Shown here: positions 31,859 to 43,089 of the stretch, piece by piece
Layout of the letters: each line of letters begins with the position of its first letter
Numbering within the stretch: position 1 is the first letter of the stretch
NCBI GenBank assembly: GCA_021018995.1
Contig: JAJIZI010000018.1
Span: forward strand, 736,001-800,000
Reading direction: 5' to 3'
DNA from: Chloranthus sessilifolius
Taxonomy: Eukaryota > Streptophyta > Magnoliopsida > Chloranthales > Chloranthaceae
Length of the DNA stretch: 64,000 nt
Notes under the pieces: model-generated
Databases searched by the model: none
Told to the model about the DNA's origin: nothing
Seen by the model: the letters and a program-made list of their open reading frames with translations, nothing else
Translations under genes and position numbers: made by a program

Positions 31859-32324
31859 CAGATGATCTATTAGTAGACCCTTAGTTTTTGTATTCTTAGT
31901 ATTCTTTGCAAATGTGAATAATTGATACTGCTGATATAAATTTAAACCTTTCTTGCAGATCTAGACAGCAGCAGTGACGGACAGTTGGAGTGAAATTAGA
32001 GCTTAGCTACCTCTATTTGCAAACTCTCTAACTTTTAATACTCTGTCTATCTTTCTTGAAAATTCTCTAGCAGTATCTAGGATAGTTGTAAATGTATTCT
32101 TTGAATAACTGTAAGTTAGTTAGATAAATTTGTTAATTGTAAAGTTATTCATTTGCAATATGCCTGCAAGAAGCTTTGCTTGCTGTTGGTATGCTTGTAT
32201 GCTAGGGAGGAGATCTCTCAGCCCTACTTTAGAGCCTCTTAACCCTGAGTTAGAAAGGGGAAGGAGACTTAGAAGAGACAGGCACACCAAAGGAGAGCCC
32301 CCAAGAGAATCTGTGAAAGCAACT
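31859..32324 (+). other. untranslated leader of RE-5 between PBS and gag
   Basis: A short open frame at 32130-32336 encodes an N-terminal leader like that of RE-3 (RRSLSPTLEPLNPELERGRRLRR). A pyrimidine-rich CCTTTCTTGCAG near 31945 resembles a 3' splice site; nothing else seen. Confidence 0.5.
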
Positions 32325-33738
32325 ATGGCAGTATGAATAACCCTGAACTCTCAAGGAGTTGAATGCTCTGGATGACTATAACTCCCCTTTTAGCATTCAA
32401 TTCCCTGATGTTCAAGGGAATTATGAAATAAAAACTTCAATCATCCAGATGCTACCCTCTTTCCATGGGCTTAGCAAGGAGGACCCGTACAAGCATATTG
32501 ACCAGTTCTTGGCCTTGTGCGCCACTTTTAATATCACTAGTTTAGGACCTGAGGCTACTAGGCTCAGACTCTTTCCCTTCTCTCTGAAGGATAGGGCCAG
32601 TACCTGGTTGACCACTCTTCCCAACAATAGCATTGCTTCATGGAAAGACCTGCAGACCAAGTTCCTGACCAAGTTCTTCCCTGAGACCAAAACTAGCCAA
32701 TTGAGGAAAGAGATTCTTGCTTTTGCTCAATCTCCAACTGAGGATTTTAACCAAGCCTGGGATAGGCTTAAAGAAATGCTCAAACAATGCCCCCACCACA
32801 AGATCCCAGAGTGGCAGCTTGTACAAAGCATCTACGATGGGATTGATGAGAAAAATAGAGATATGGTCGATGCCTCTTATGGTGGATCCTACATGCACAA
32901 GATTGTCGAGGAGGCATGGGAATTGTTTGAGGTGATTAGTGGGTATGCTTTTCAAAAGCCATCCCTGGCAAGAACTAGTCAGGAATCTAAGTCAAAGGTG
33001 GGGCCTGCTGCTAGATCAAGAGGAAAAGTTTATGAGGTGTCTAGGAACAATGACCTGCAGCTGCAGATGGCAAACCTCTCTATGAAGTTTGACAAATTAC
33101 AGACTGTGATGCAACCCAGAAGGGCTGCTCATGTGGTGGAGGCAAGTCTGATATGCCAGTCCCCACAGCACAGTGGAGGAATGTCCATCTCCAGGGTAAT
33201 TTCCTAAATTAGTTTTGGAACATACTACTGTTGCTCAATCTTATGGCCAGCAACAATCTGGTGGCTACAACAGACAACCATATGGATGCCAGCACCAAAA
33301 TGCTGGTTACCAATGGAGAGACCACCCAAATCTGAGGTGGAGGCAAGACAACTACATGCTGCCCCAGCAGATGTTGGCTTTACCACAAAGGTCACAGCAG
33401 CAGTTCAATCAAGGGAATGCCCCTAGGTCTAACTTCCAGCACCATCAGCAGCCCCATCAGCAACAAAATCAATTGGTCGTACCCCCATCTCAACCCAGAA
33501 ATACTTCTTTCGAGGACCAGGTCTTGACCTCACTGCAAAACCTGGGTTCCTTGGCCAGGACTGTGAATTCTCATGGTCAGAGCATCAAGAAGATGGAAGA
33601 GCAAATTGGGCAACTAGCAAATACCTTAGCCAAAAGAGAAGAGGGAAGGTTGCCACCAACCAAATGGTTAATCCCAAGGGTCAATTTTTGATTGGTGAAG
33701 GATTCTCAAGCCCTGAAGGGGATCTTTCATTGAATTGA
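32325..33738 (+). pseudogene. gag: gag of RE-5
   Basis: The start region (ATG at 32325) is disrupted, but from 32359 to 33207 the frame is open: YNSPFSIQFPDVQGNYEIK, PSFHGLSKEDPYKHIDQF, SFSLKDRASTWL, VDASYGGSYMHKIVEEAWELFEV. The knuckle reads SLICQSPQHSG, so the first Cys is lost, and a frameshift near 33190 follows. A Gln-rich segment and the late helix (KKMEEQIGQLANTLAKREEGRLP) run to 33691. The product ends about 15 codons after the NPKGQF motif, before TLRSG, at nearly the same place as in RE-2 and RE-4. Related to RE-3 gag over its whole length. Confidence 0.88.
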
Positions 33739-34552
33739 TGTTAAGAACTATGCACTTTGTATGATATATACTTTACAGTTTAGAGGAATGTGTAGTGATC
33801 TTGCTGGAGTTTGAGTTTAGTGCTTTATGCCTACTTTTATTCCTGTTCCCCTTGTTTGCTAATTTCAAGTGATTGAATGATGATGGTATTATTTGAATGC
33901 TTTTCAAGATGTGTGAATTTAATACTTTGAGAGTATGGGAATCTTTGAATGTTTTATAATGCTTATGGGTGTCCCTGGAAGAGAGCCTGTGAGAGAATCC
34001 ACCCACAAAATAAAGGTCAAAAAGCTGACTAGTGGGTGTGTGAATTCTGACTCTGTTAAGCCATCGTGAGGTCCTGAAACTTTGGTTTGGTCGCCTCTCA
34101 CGCAGTTCATAAAGAATTACTTTGCTTTGTTGTCGCGAGTTTTAGATATAGTTGTGTGGGATTCCTCGCGCAGTAAATGGACATCCAATCTCGCGACCCA
34201 TTCATGCCTATCCAGTGAGCGGATATTTTAAAAGTGCGCCAAGCCTCGCGATATTTAAAATCCCACCCCGCACTGCTTTTCTTTACTGCTTTCTCTTTCC
34301 TCTCCTGCCAGCGAAACCCTAGCTCCCACTTCTCTTAATCTATCTCCTCCAGCATCCTGTCTATAGTTCATCAATCACTTTGAAATTCTAGATTTTTGTT
34401 CTTAAAGCTTCCATCAACAGTTACCCCCCTGCTAGGAGCTCCTGTGGTCTACCGTGCATCAAATTGAACAGAACCCTAACTTTTAGGGTAAGACTCAACT
34501 CTTGATTTTTTCTTTCAAAATTTCAACTGCACACTCACCAAGGAGAATCTTA
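33739..34552 (+). promoter_or_regulatory. putative internal promoter and leader of ORF2, RE-5
   Basis: Pol is absent here. A cluster of CTCGCG-type motifs (34060-34250) resembles the U3 of the same element, with CTCGCGCAG at 34165-34173 and at 29660-29668. TATTTAAA at 34252-34259 lies about 294 nt before the ORF2 ATG. The first 300 nt (33739-34040) are featureless. Confidence 0.5.
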
Positions 34553-37526
34553 ATGGCTCCTAAAAGTGCACCTGTGAAGAGAGCCAGGGACCAGGCCACC
34601 GTGGAGCCTGCCCTTAAGAAAGCCAAGTCCTCTACGACACAATAAAAAGGGAAGCAGGTGGTTCCTGAGGTGGCTGAACAAACACCTGATTACTCTACAC
34701 CCTCTGAGCTCCTCATTTCCATTCCCTTAGAGCCTAAAGCCATTTTTGATATATCTTTCTTTGAAACTGAGCCGTTGTCAGCACCTGCCATTGAGTTCTT
34801 GCGCAAGGCTGGTTTGATCCCCTTGATGAAAATGATTCCTGCACTAGCCTACCCTAGGTTAGTGCAACTCTTTTACCATCACCTTAGGGTCAGACCAGAC
34901 ACACATGGGCAGCCAGGCCTCCTTGTGTTAGTTGACAATTTTGAGATGCTACTCAACCCAGTGTTGATTGCTAAAGTCATGGGCATCCCTGCCATTTTTT
35001 ATCCCAACTGTGGTTATGGTTCCCCTGTGAGTGCCTCCATTGATACCATTGCACAGGCCATTACCAGAGGTTTGAAGCCCACAAGGGACTTCATTAGAAG
35101 AAGAGATTTGGATCCCAAATTGATGTTCATTGATCAAGTGCTGAAGAAGAATATTAATTACTCCGGCCATCAGCAAGAGAGGAGGACACCAATTGCTGAT
35201 GCTCTCTATTCCTGCTCTTTGGGCCATGAATTTAATGCTGCAAGGTTGATCTTTGAGGCCATTAAGGATATGATGGTGAAGCTCGGGCTGCAAAAGAAGA
35301 TCCACTCTCCCCTATGGAAGACTCATCACCAAATTACTTCTGAGGGGAGGATACAAGATACCAGTGGGGGAGTTATCTGCTGACCTCACTCCCACCAATT
35401 TTGCCAAAAGACAATGGGGGATCAGCAGAAGTCTAATGGATCCACAGAAGAAGAAGAAGAAGGTTGAAGCTCAGGTTGTTTCTGAGCAAGGAGAGGGAAC
35501 TGCTATGGCAAAGGCCACCCCTGCCCCCACAAAGAATGCTAAAGCCCCTACTGCAAAGAAGGTGGTGTAAGCTTCTATCACCTCTGGTTCTGCAGCAACA
35601 CCTCCATCCACCACACTTGCCCCTCCATCAGTTTCTCTGCCTATTCCATCTCTCCCTTTCCCTCTCTTATCTCCCTTTCCATTCCACCTCCCACAGTGAT
35701 TCGTTCCTGGGTGGAAAGTGTTGAACCCCATGACAACACTCCCCCTTCACCCACCTTACCTCAATACACAACCCCAGTATCTCCAGCATCATCTGACCTC
35801 AACCCTGGCAGCCCTCCCTTCACAACATACCTTAAAAAGAAAACCTCTCACCCAACCGCTACCGTACCCTTACCTACCCCACCCACCCCTATCACTCCCA
35901 CAGACACACCACATATTGACTAACCCTTAGTCCAACCCCTCCAAACTACATCTCCACTCCATGATCTTGACTTTAACCTAGCCACCACTTCAGGGTATCA
36001 AGCCTTCATCACTACCTTGCTTGACACCCTGCAAACCCATGATATCCCCCTCCCAGATTCTCCACTCCCTTCCCCACATCACTCACCAGACCTTTCATCT
36101 TCTCCCCCTGTAACTTTCCATCATGCCCCCACTTCCCCTTTCCAACTTGTTCCCTTCTATCCTCATACTCCACCCCAACCAACCTCAGATACCCTTACCC
36201 ATATCCTTTCCCTCATACATGACATCCAGACCCAACTCTCCAACACAACACATACCCAAGACCAAATGCAAACTGACATCACCAACATAAAATCCACCCT
36301 TCAAACATTGACAAACCCACCCATCTCTACACAACCTCCAACCACCCCCCTCATCCAGCCCCCTTCCACCTCTGACTCCACCCATTGACTTACCTACACC
36401 CTTCACCCTCCAAGATACCATACCCCACCACTCCTTTCCCACTCTACCTATCCTTCCCCCACTCATATTACCTCCACCACAATTTACCAACACTTCTACC
36501 CAAACAAACTCCATTCCTTTCCCATCCACCTTTCCCATTCAACCCCACATATTTGTAACCCCATCACTTTCATTTCAACCCTTCACCATTCCATTTTCCC
36601 CTTACCCAGAACCATCCACCTCCACTGACTATCCTTCATTTACTTTTCCACCCATGCCTTCCATTCCACCCCTTATCCTACCCCCTCCTCAATTCACTGA
36701 CCATTCAACACAGACTACCCCAGCCACTTCCACCCCTCCTCTCGACTTCATTACTACACCCCCCACTTTTACCCCCCAGGATCAATCACCTTCTACTTCT
36801 TTCACTCCATTTCTACCAATCTTATCCAGACACTCCTATTACACCCCTCCCTACTTCACCCTCCTCCATGCCATGAGGGACAATGCCTATATCAAGAGGG
36901 ATGTTCTCAATGGCATGGCCCAACTTCGACAAGCCATCGAGTACCCCTTGCTATAGAAAATGAGTGACTTGAAGCTTGCTCACAGCGAGCAGCTGAGAGA
37001 TATTTTCATGGGGTGGGAGGCAATTTTGGAGACACTCAATGCGAACAAGGCTGCGATAACTTACTACAGAATGATTACGAAAATGGAAAAAGCCAATGCA
37101 GAAAGGGCGAAAAAGCAAGCCAGGTTGTTTGAAAGGAAACTGAACAATGCTCAGGAGATCAACAAACTCAGTAAGGAGCTTTCAGATACCAATGTCCTGT
37201 GGGCTATCAAGAAAATTGAGATTTTAGAACAGAGGGTTGCCTTCCTACTATCCCAACCAATTCAGGCCACCCCTCTCGCCACAGCACCCCCTGAGGCCCC
37301 ATCTTCTTCCACCCAATCAGGCCCATCTTCTTCCTCTCCCCCTGCCCCTACACCTACACAACCTGTTCCCCCACCTCCTACAGCCCCAACTCTGATACCT
37401 CCTCCTGCTCCTACTGAAGCTCCTGCTCCTGTCTCTGTGCCTCCCCCTGTTCCCTCTCCTGTCCCCAAACAAAAATGGACTCCTTCCAAGAAACCTCCCA
37501 CCTCCAAAAGAGCCACTGCAGCCTAA
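34553..37526 (+). pseudogene. ORF2 of RE-5 (plant transposon-type protein)
   Basis: Start at the ATG of MAPKSAPVKRARDQ. A basic N-terminus, with a stop at 34643, precedes the domain (34658-35383): LPLMKMIPALAYPRLVQLFYHHL, LLVLVDNFEMLLNPVLIAKVMGIPA, FIRRRDLDPKLMFIDQVLKKN, SGHQQERRTPIADALYS. A frameshift near 35310 moves to another frame, then a Pro/Thr/Ser-rich region of over 400 codons broken by stops, with two STQT motifs (36495, 36705). The coiled-coil part (36870-37260) has one TAG at 36954. It is collinear with RE-3 ORF2. Function unknown. Confidence 0.85.
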
Positions 37527-38225
37527 AAAGGAAAAAGGCTAGCCCCTCCATCCCCACCTCCAAAGGTCACCAGAGCTTCAGCTCAGGATGATCCCCATGG
37601 TTGCCTACTTTGCAAAGAGAAATGCAGACAGGCCGCCGCTGCCCTTGGATTGGATCCCACTGCGCTTTTTCCTTCTGACTCAGACTCTGATTCTGCACCA
37701 CTTATGGATCCCAGTGCTTAGAATCTTGCTGCTACTCCTTCATCAAGCCCTGCTGAACAAACTTATCCTCAGTGAAGGAAGGTAACTGCCAAGAGGACTA
37801 CTCACCCAACTGCCTCTTTGAAAATTGGAAAAGATAAATCTGCCAAGTCTGAGGAGGCACCACCAATGAGCTAGCTAGTGAAGGGGAAGAGCCCTGCCAT
37901 TCCTGTAGCAAAGGAACAAGACACGTCTTCTGTGGCTCCCCCAATCCCCTCTTATTCCCCCTCCGACTCAGCAAGGGCAAGCCTCCAAAGGAACGAGCTC
38001 AAAAGGTAAAAGCCCCAAAGGAAAATCTCCCACCAAACCCCCCGAGCCACCCACCGACAAAGCTTCTGCGATCCCTCCTGAGCCAAAGACCAGAAAAATG
38101 AGGGTCCGGACACCAACCATACCCAAAACGGCGGCCCAACGGAAGGAAGAGAGGGAACGAAAAAAAAAGGAGGAAGAGGCTTACCTTCAAGAACATGCCA
38201 AGAAGATGGGTTGGGACAAGTTTTA
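37527..38225 (+). pseudogene. basic C-terminal extension of RE-5 ORF2
   Basis: After the TAA at 37524 the same frame resumes with KGKRLAPPSPPPKVTRASAQDD, a CLLCKEKC motif and an SDSDSDS run, then stops. From about 37975 another frame is clean to a TAA at 38223: SKGKSPKGKSPTKPPEPP, then a basic-acidic helix (QRKEERERKKKEEEAYLQE) ending MGWDKF. This 230-codon region is absent from ORF2 of RE-2, RE-3 and RE-4, which end soon after the coiled coil. It resembles a nucleic-acid-binding tail, but that is inference. Confidence 0.6.
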
Positions 38226-38422
38226 ATCTAGACTCTGATTAGATTGTACCTAGGATTTTTTCTGTTTTTGCAATCTTTTGATTCTGTTTATACATTTCTC
38301 ATTTTTAATAGATTTTCTTCTTTTGTCATTTCTATTGTGCTTTGTTTGTTGTGTGTTTTGCTCCATGTTCTTTCCCTTACTGTTTGCAAATAATGAACCT
38401 GCTGCACACACCTTTGACTCAC

Positions 38423-38456
38423 TGAGGACACTGCTCCTCAAAGGTTTGGGGGTGTG
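38423..38456 (+). other. small hairpin and inner purine-tract motif of RE-5
   Basis: TGAGGA (38423-38428) pairs with TCCTCA (38435-38440), then GGTTTGGGGGTGTG at 38443-38456, 1.68 kb before the 3' LTR. The same pair of motifs is found in RE-2 and RE-4. Confidence 0.65.
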
Positions 38457-40108
38457 GCAGGCAGACCCTGCCCATGGAATAGTTAACCTAAGTGCAGCAG
38501 AGTCATCTGAGTAATATGGAAATGGATCTATGTTCACTTAAGAATTATGACAAATAAGAAATTTAAAATTTTTGCAAACTTTAGACATTGAAAACTTTTA
38601 AGATTTCACATTTCCATAATGATAGCACCAAGGAAACTCACTTGTATCAACACTTAGTGAATCATTAGAGAGAGAAAAAGGTGAGGACATACTTAAAAGT
38701 TCAAAGGAAGACCACAACCAGTGAGAATTGAGCCTATAATTTTTTGTTTTCTCTCTATCCTTTGAGGAGTGACTAAGGCAATTTCTTCTACTTCTAAGGA
38801 CTGGCTGAGTCACTGGGCTCACTAGAAGTTAAGCAACTCCAAGTTGAAACAACTGACAGCACTCATGAAACTTAGGAAAGGATTAAGGCTTTCTCTTGGA
38901 CAGTTTGAGCCTAATAAGACTGACCCTAAAGAAGCTGCCCTTGTCCATACCCCCTTTGTGCTTTAAATCCTAAATTTCTTAAATACGCACCCAAGTACTT
39001 GTACCTGAACCTATGAACCTGATTCAGCCTACCCTCACTCTGAGAATTCAGAAGGTAAAGGAGAAAGGGCTGAAGATGGAATAGCTATGGTCAACATTAA
39101 GTGAATGGAGAAGAAATACCTCAAATCTGGCAGTATGGTAACTGAGAACATGGTGGCATTTCAGAAAAGCAAAAACAAAAATAAAAAGAAGAAAATTCCA
39201 TCAAAGAGAAACAAAAACAATAATGAAGAGGAGCAAGAGAGGAGTCAAAGAAGAACTTTCTTTTGAAAAATCGAAATCAAGAAGAGAAACTGATCACTTC
39301 AAATCTGAAAATCTCAAAGAAAAAGAAAGGAGCTGAATTCAAGAAGGTGAAGTCATGAACCACCTCCTTCACTTACTGATTTCTCAATTTTGAACCCCTT
39401 TTCAATCTTCCATTCTTTTAACCTCACTCCATAAGCCACATTCCAGCCTAGTTAAAAGCCCTTGTGATCCAAAGTTGATTGAGCTGTCATGTGGAGATAA
39501 AGAGTTATCCAATCTATGGTGAGGATGTGTCAATGATGTCAGCACCTAAGAGCTATGCCTATGCTCATGCTTACAGACCCATTTGGGGGATGTAACTGCT
39601 CTTGAGCCTAAGAGAAAATGAACCCCTCAACAAGACCCTTATGAGAGTATGCCCTGGAAAGTTTTTGGGTCTGAACTTGAATGCATTATGTATGACCTAT
39701 AACCTAATTTTTAATCTGATGATGAGCTCAGTGCTGGCACACACTTGTGCAATTTTTTGTGGTTGTACACTGATTGGAAATGTTGTGCATTCATGAGAAG
39801 TTTATGTTGTTTAAATTATTGTGCAACCAATGGATTAAATTTCTTTTATGTTTACTGATTCAAGAGTAAACTAAGTCTACTCCTTGACTGCTCACTTGAT
39901 GATATTGCATTTTTGTTAACTGTTTCATTGATTAGTTTGGGGGTGTCTTCACTGAAAACCCTCAGGAGACTTCACTCCTCCACTAGGGATCACCTAGGGG
40001 TTTAAAAGGCTCGGTACATATGCTAAATGTATTCGTGTTCCCTACGAAAGTGGCATTTAATTTTTATAGTAGATTTAATGTAGCTTTGCTAAGGGACTAG
40101 CAAAGATT
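38457..40108 (+). other. 3' non-coding tail of RE-5
   Basis: No credible gene. Conserved blocks shared with RE-3 include CTAGAAGTTA, CTGACAGCACTC and TTGGACAGTTTGA (38820-38915) and the CTTCACTGAAAACCC block (39948-39962). A third GTTTGGGGGTGT lies at about 39936. Confidence 0.7.
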
Positions 40109-40121
40109 AGGTTTGGGGGTG
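40109..40121 (+). other. polypurine tract of RE-5
   Basis: AGGTTTGGGGGTG abuts the 3' LTR start TGTTAAG. Confidence 0.9.
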
Positions 40122-41498
40122 TGTTAAGACCTAAAAAGTACCACTTTTCACCCCTTAACTTAACCTTTGATTAGACCCTTAGCCATCTAATAAGTTCTTG
40201 TTAAGTGTTTTATGTAGGTAATAATCAGCAGTGAAATAAGGCTAGGAATCCTGCTAAGGAGCCTATTTTTGCTCCAGAAGTCCCTCAGAAGGATGGACTC
40301 TGAATCCAGACCTGGAATGAGCCTCACGCAGTCCAATTGAGCTTCCCAAGACCTTACAACAACTACTCGCCCAGCTCTCGCAAAGCTCAAGAGTAGAACA
40401 CATCGTGCAGTCTCATGCAGTTCAAAGCAGACCTCTCTCAAACTCACGCAGTTTACTCGGAATCTAGGAGGAGAAAACTTTAGGAGACTCCTCGGCGGTG
40501 GATGCAATTATAAGAAGAGAACTCCTCGCGCAGTTCTCGTGCCATTCAATAAGAAAGCATCCTCGCGAAGATGGAGCCATCCTTACGAAGATCAATCAAG
40601 ACATGAAACCTCGCAAAGATCAACTTAGCGATCGCACAGCTACCCCGCGACATCTGAGGCTTTGATGTCTACTCAACCTCGCGACTACCTGAAGAGCAAA
40701 CCAAGGCAACATCATGGCAGTTGAAGCTTCAATATCAAATCATCTTCGCGAAGAGCAAGAGCTACCACGCGACAAGTCTGGGAAATAATGGCTACCTAGC
40801 GAAGCCCTGAACTTCAACTTCCATCTCTTCAGCAGAGGACCTTCTAGGAATTTCTAGCGATTAGGGCACGCACTCCCATGCTCAAATCACTGTGCATGTG
40901 CCCCAAGGCATCTAAGGATAACTATTCGGCCACGTGGCATCATTAAAATTAGGGTTTCCTAAGCCTAATGCACCGCCACACCACTGCTATATAAACCCAT
41001 ACTTAGCTTAGGTTTAGACATCCTGGAATAGCTAGGAACACATCTCATTTCTTGGAGACTTGATCTGAGATCATTTTTCTTTTCTTTTTGTACCTGTATG
41101 TAGTTTTCTTTTTTCTTTTTCCTTCTCCCCATAGTCCAGCATTTACTGGCTATGTCTTTGTATGCATTTTGAACTAGTTTAATGGAAGTTCTGTAATAGG
41201 ATTTTTTTACATTATGGGATTTGTGTTTGAATGTGAGATGCTCTGTGCAAGGCTGCTGCCTTGTATTCCGCCATTGCTTTAGCTGTGATTCAAAGCAATG
41301 GAGGACTGATTCTAAGGGCCACTCAGATCCACGTGACCTGTGTGTCTGGGCTATCATGGTCCTATACAGCCTTAGCTCCACCACAGGACCCACTAGATCT
41401 GAAATCCCCATGGGAGCTTGAGCTGGTAGCCTTGTGACCATGGTGGTGGCAGCGATATTCTTGTTTTGTCTTGGGCTCCGTGAGGAGGATAGCCTCTG

Positions 41499-41536
41499 GG
41501 ATAGTCTGTGACCATTCAAGTGGATAGGTTATAGCC
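41499..41536 (+). other. 38-nt leader hairpin, RE-5 3' LTR copy 1
   Basis: AUAGUCUGU pairs with AUAGGUUAU; pair 8 is G-U here and G-C in the 5' LTR copy. Confidence 0.75.
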
Positions 41537-41931
41537 TTAGGGTGATTCTAATCCACTGATCCAAGGTGGATATTTCTTCTTTACACCTGAGCTTGTATAA
41601 GCCTGGTGGGAGATTGTACAGAGGCAGACTCCCCTATAATTGTATAGATCCGCTATCAGATGTTAGATCTAATCTGGTTATAGAGATTGTAGGCTTGTGA
41701 CTGGACCATTGTAGCCTCACTCAAGCAATGGACAACTAGATCGAAGGTTGTACTCAATCTCTTGTTGGTTCTATGTGTCTGGGCTATCATGGTCCTATAC
41801 AGCCTTAGCCCCACACATAGAGCTTTTGAGGTTGAGGTTCCCTATGGATTCTTGAACTGGTAGCCTGGATGAAATAGTGCCTACAATGATTAACTTGTTT
41901 TGACCCATCCCTGGATTGTGGTTCCCCTATG

Positions 41932-41969
41932 GGATAGTCTGGGACCATTTGAGTGGACAGGTTATAACC
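41932..41969 (+). other. 38-nt leader hairpin, RE-5 3' LTR copy 2
   Basis: Same as the 5' LTR copy 2 except U to G at stem position 9, which breaks one pair. Confidence 0.7.
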
Positions 41970-42479
41970 TTAAGGGATTGAATCATGGCAGAGAGATGGG
42001 TTGGATCTTTTCTCCTCAGTGGTGATAAAGTAGCCATTGGACAGGATTTCTATAACATCATATCTGAATCTGAGTTACAAAGCTCCTCTGATCTAGGCTC
42101 AATAACATACTTCTCACCCTTTTATATTTATTCTCCACACTCCATCCATCCTCTCAACCCTTTCGGTAGTTTAGACATTAGGTTACCTTAGAATACCTAG
42201 AATAAGTGACCTTAAACTCCCCTCCTTTTTAGGACTGCCAGATCTGTAGTCAGATCTGGAGGGACTACTAGAGATGGCTCCCTTGGAGCTGTAGATCACC
42301 TTTCCCTGTGGGACAAACTCTTACTTATCAAAACTTGCCACAATGGACCCTGTATCTTGCAAGTCTAGGATTTCTTAGTTGTGCTGATTCCATCCACTGT
42401 TTTACTTTTTCTTTGATTTTTAAATTACTTTTACCACCAACCAATAAAACAAGCACACACTCAGAATTCTTAACCAACA

Positions 42480-42484
42480 GCGTC
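42480..42484. repeat. target-site duplication of RE-5, right copy (GCGTC)
   Basis: Matches 29411-29415; RE-4 LTR sequence resumes after it. Confidence 0.93.
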
Positions 42485-43076
42485 TCTCTATTCCGGGGCC
42501 ACGCACAAACTCCACTAGGTGAATTTTAGTTCAGTTCACAGTTGGACTCGCTATGTTCTTCGCGCGGCTGCTTTTAGGCCTGATCTTCGTGAGATCTTCG
42601 CGACCATAAATTTTGAGAATTTTAATCCGCGCGATCTTCATGATGTCTTTACAGCTCTCCTCTTAACTGTGCGTCCTATCTGTGTGAGGGCATCTTCCAC
42701 TGCATCCTTAGCTTTGCGAGGGAGCTTCTCAACTCTACGAGATCTATCTTTCTATGCTCTTATGCATTGCACTTGTTGCCTTTACAATTTTTTCATTCTC
42801 AGCCAACTTCATTCATCTACTAGGATTTTGGTCAATGTTAACCAGCACATGAGATGCCATGGTGAGCACTACCAGGTGTTTCAATAGGCTTTGGTTCAGC
42901 TATCATCTTTGCATGTCTTCTTCCTCTTCTTTGGCCCAATAAGGATGGATTTTGTGTTAAGCTACACAGATTATTGCTAACTAAAAAATACACGTAACAA
43001 ATGATTATTAGTCTGCTTCAAGGTCTATCAGAGGGTAGGTTAAGAGGTGAAAAGTGGTACTTTTCAGTAAATAACA
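42485..43076 (-). repeat. 3' LTR of RE-4, outer (U3) part
   Basis: Continuation of 27340-29415 after the RE-5 insertion. It ends, in sense, with TGTTATTTACTGAAAAG. CGCG-type motifs lie near 42560-42720. The combined LTR is about 2.67 kb. Confidence 0.87.
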
Positions 43077-43089
43077 CACCCCCAAACCT
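43077..43089 (-). other. polypurine tract of RE-4
   Basis: Sense AGGTTTGGGGGTG directly before the 3' LTR. Confidence 0.87.

Larger units (their letters stand above)
29416..42479 (+). mobile_element. RE-5: non-autonomous gag+ORF2 LTR element, complete ends
   Basis: A 13.06 kb insertion with TG..CA LTRs (2,419 and 2,358 bp), TSD GCGTC, PBS, gag, promoter-like region, ORF2, tail and PPT. No pol. The LTRs look very similar by eye apart from a roughly 60-nt length difference in U3, so the insertion is recent relative to RE-2 and RE-4. It is the best-delimited member of the pol-less class. Confidence 0.94.
40122..42479 (+). repeat. 3' LTR of RE-5
   Basis: Same layout as the 5' LTR, with a roughly 60-nt shorter U3. 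TATATAAA at 40988-40995. Leader hairpins at 41499-41536 and 41932-41969; second-type hairpins near 41336 and 41772. Confidence 0.93.

Noticed and set aside
31940-31955. 3' splice site CCTTTCTTGCAG in the RE-5 leader
   Set aside because: A good match to the acceptor consensus, but I cannot identify a matching donor or show conservation in other elements at this position, so I did not call it as a feature of its own.
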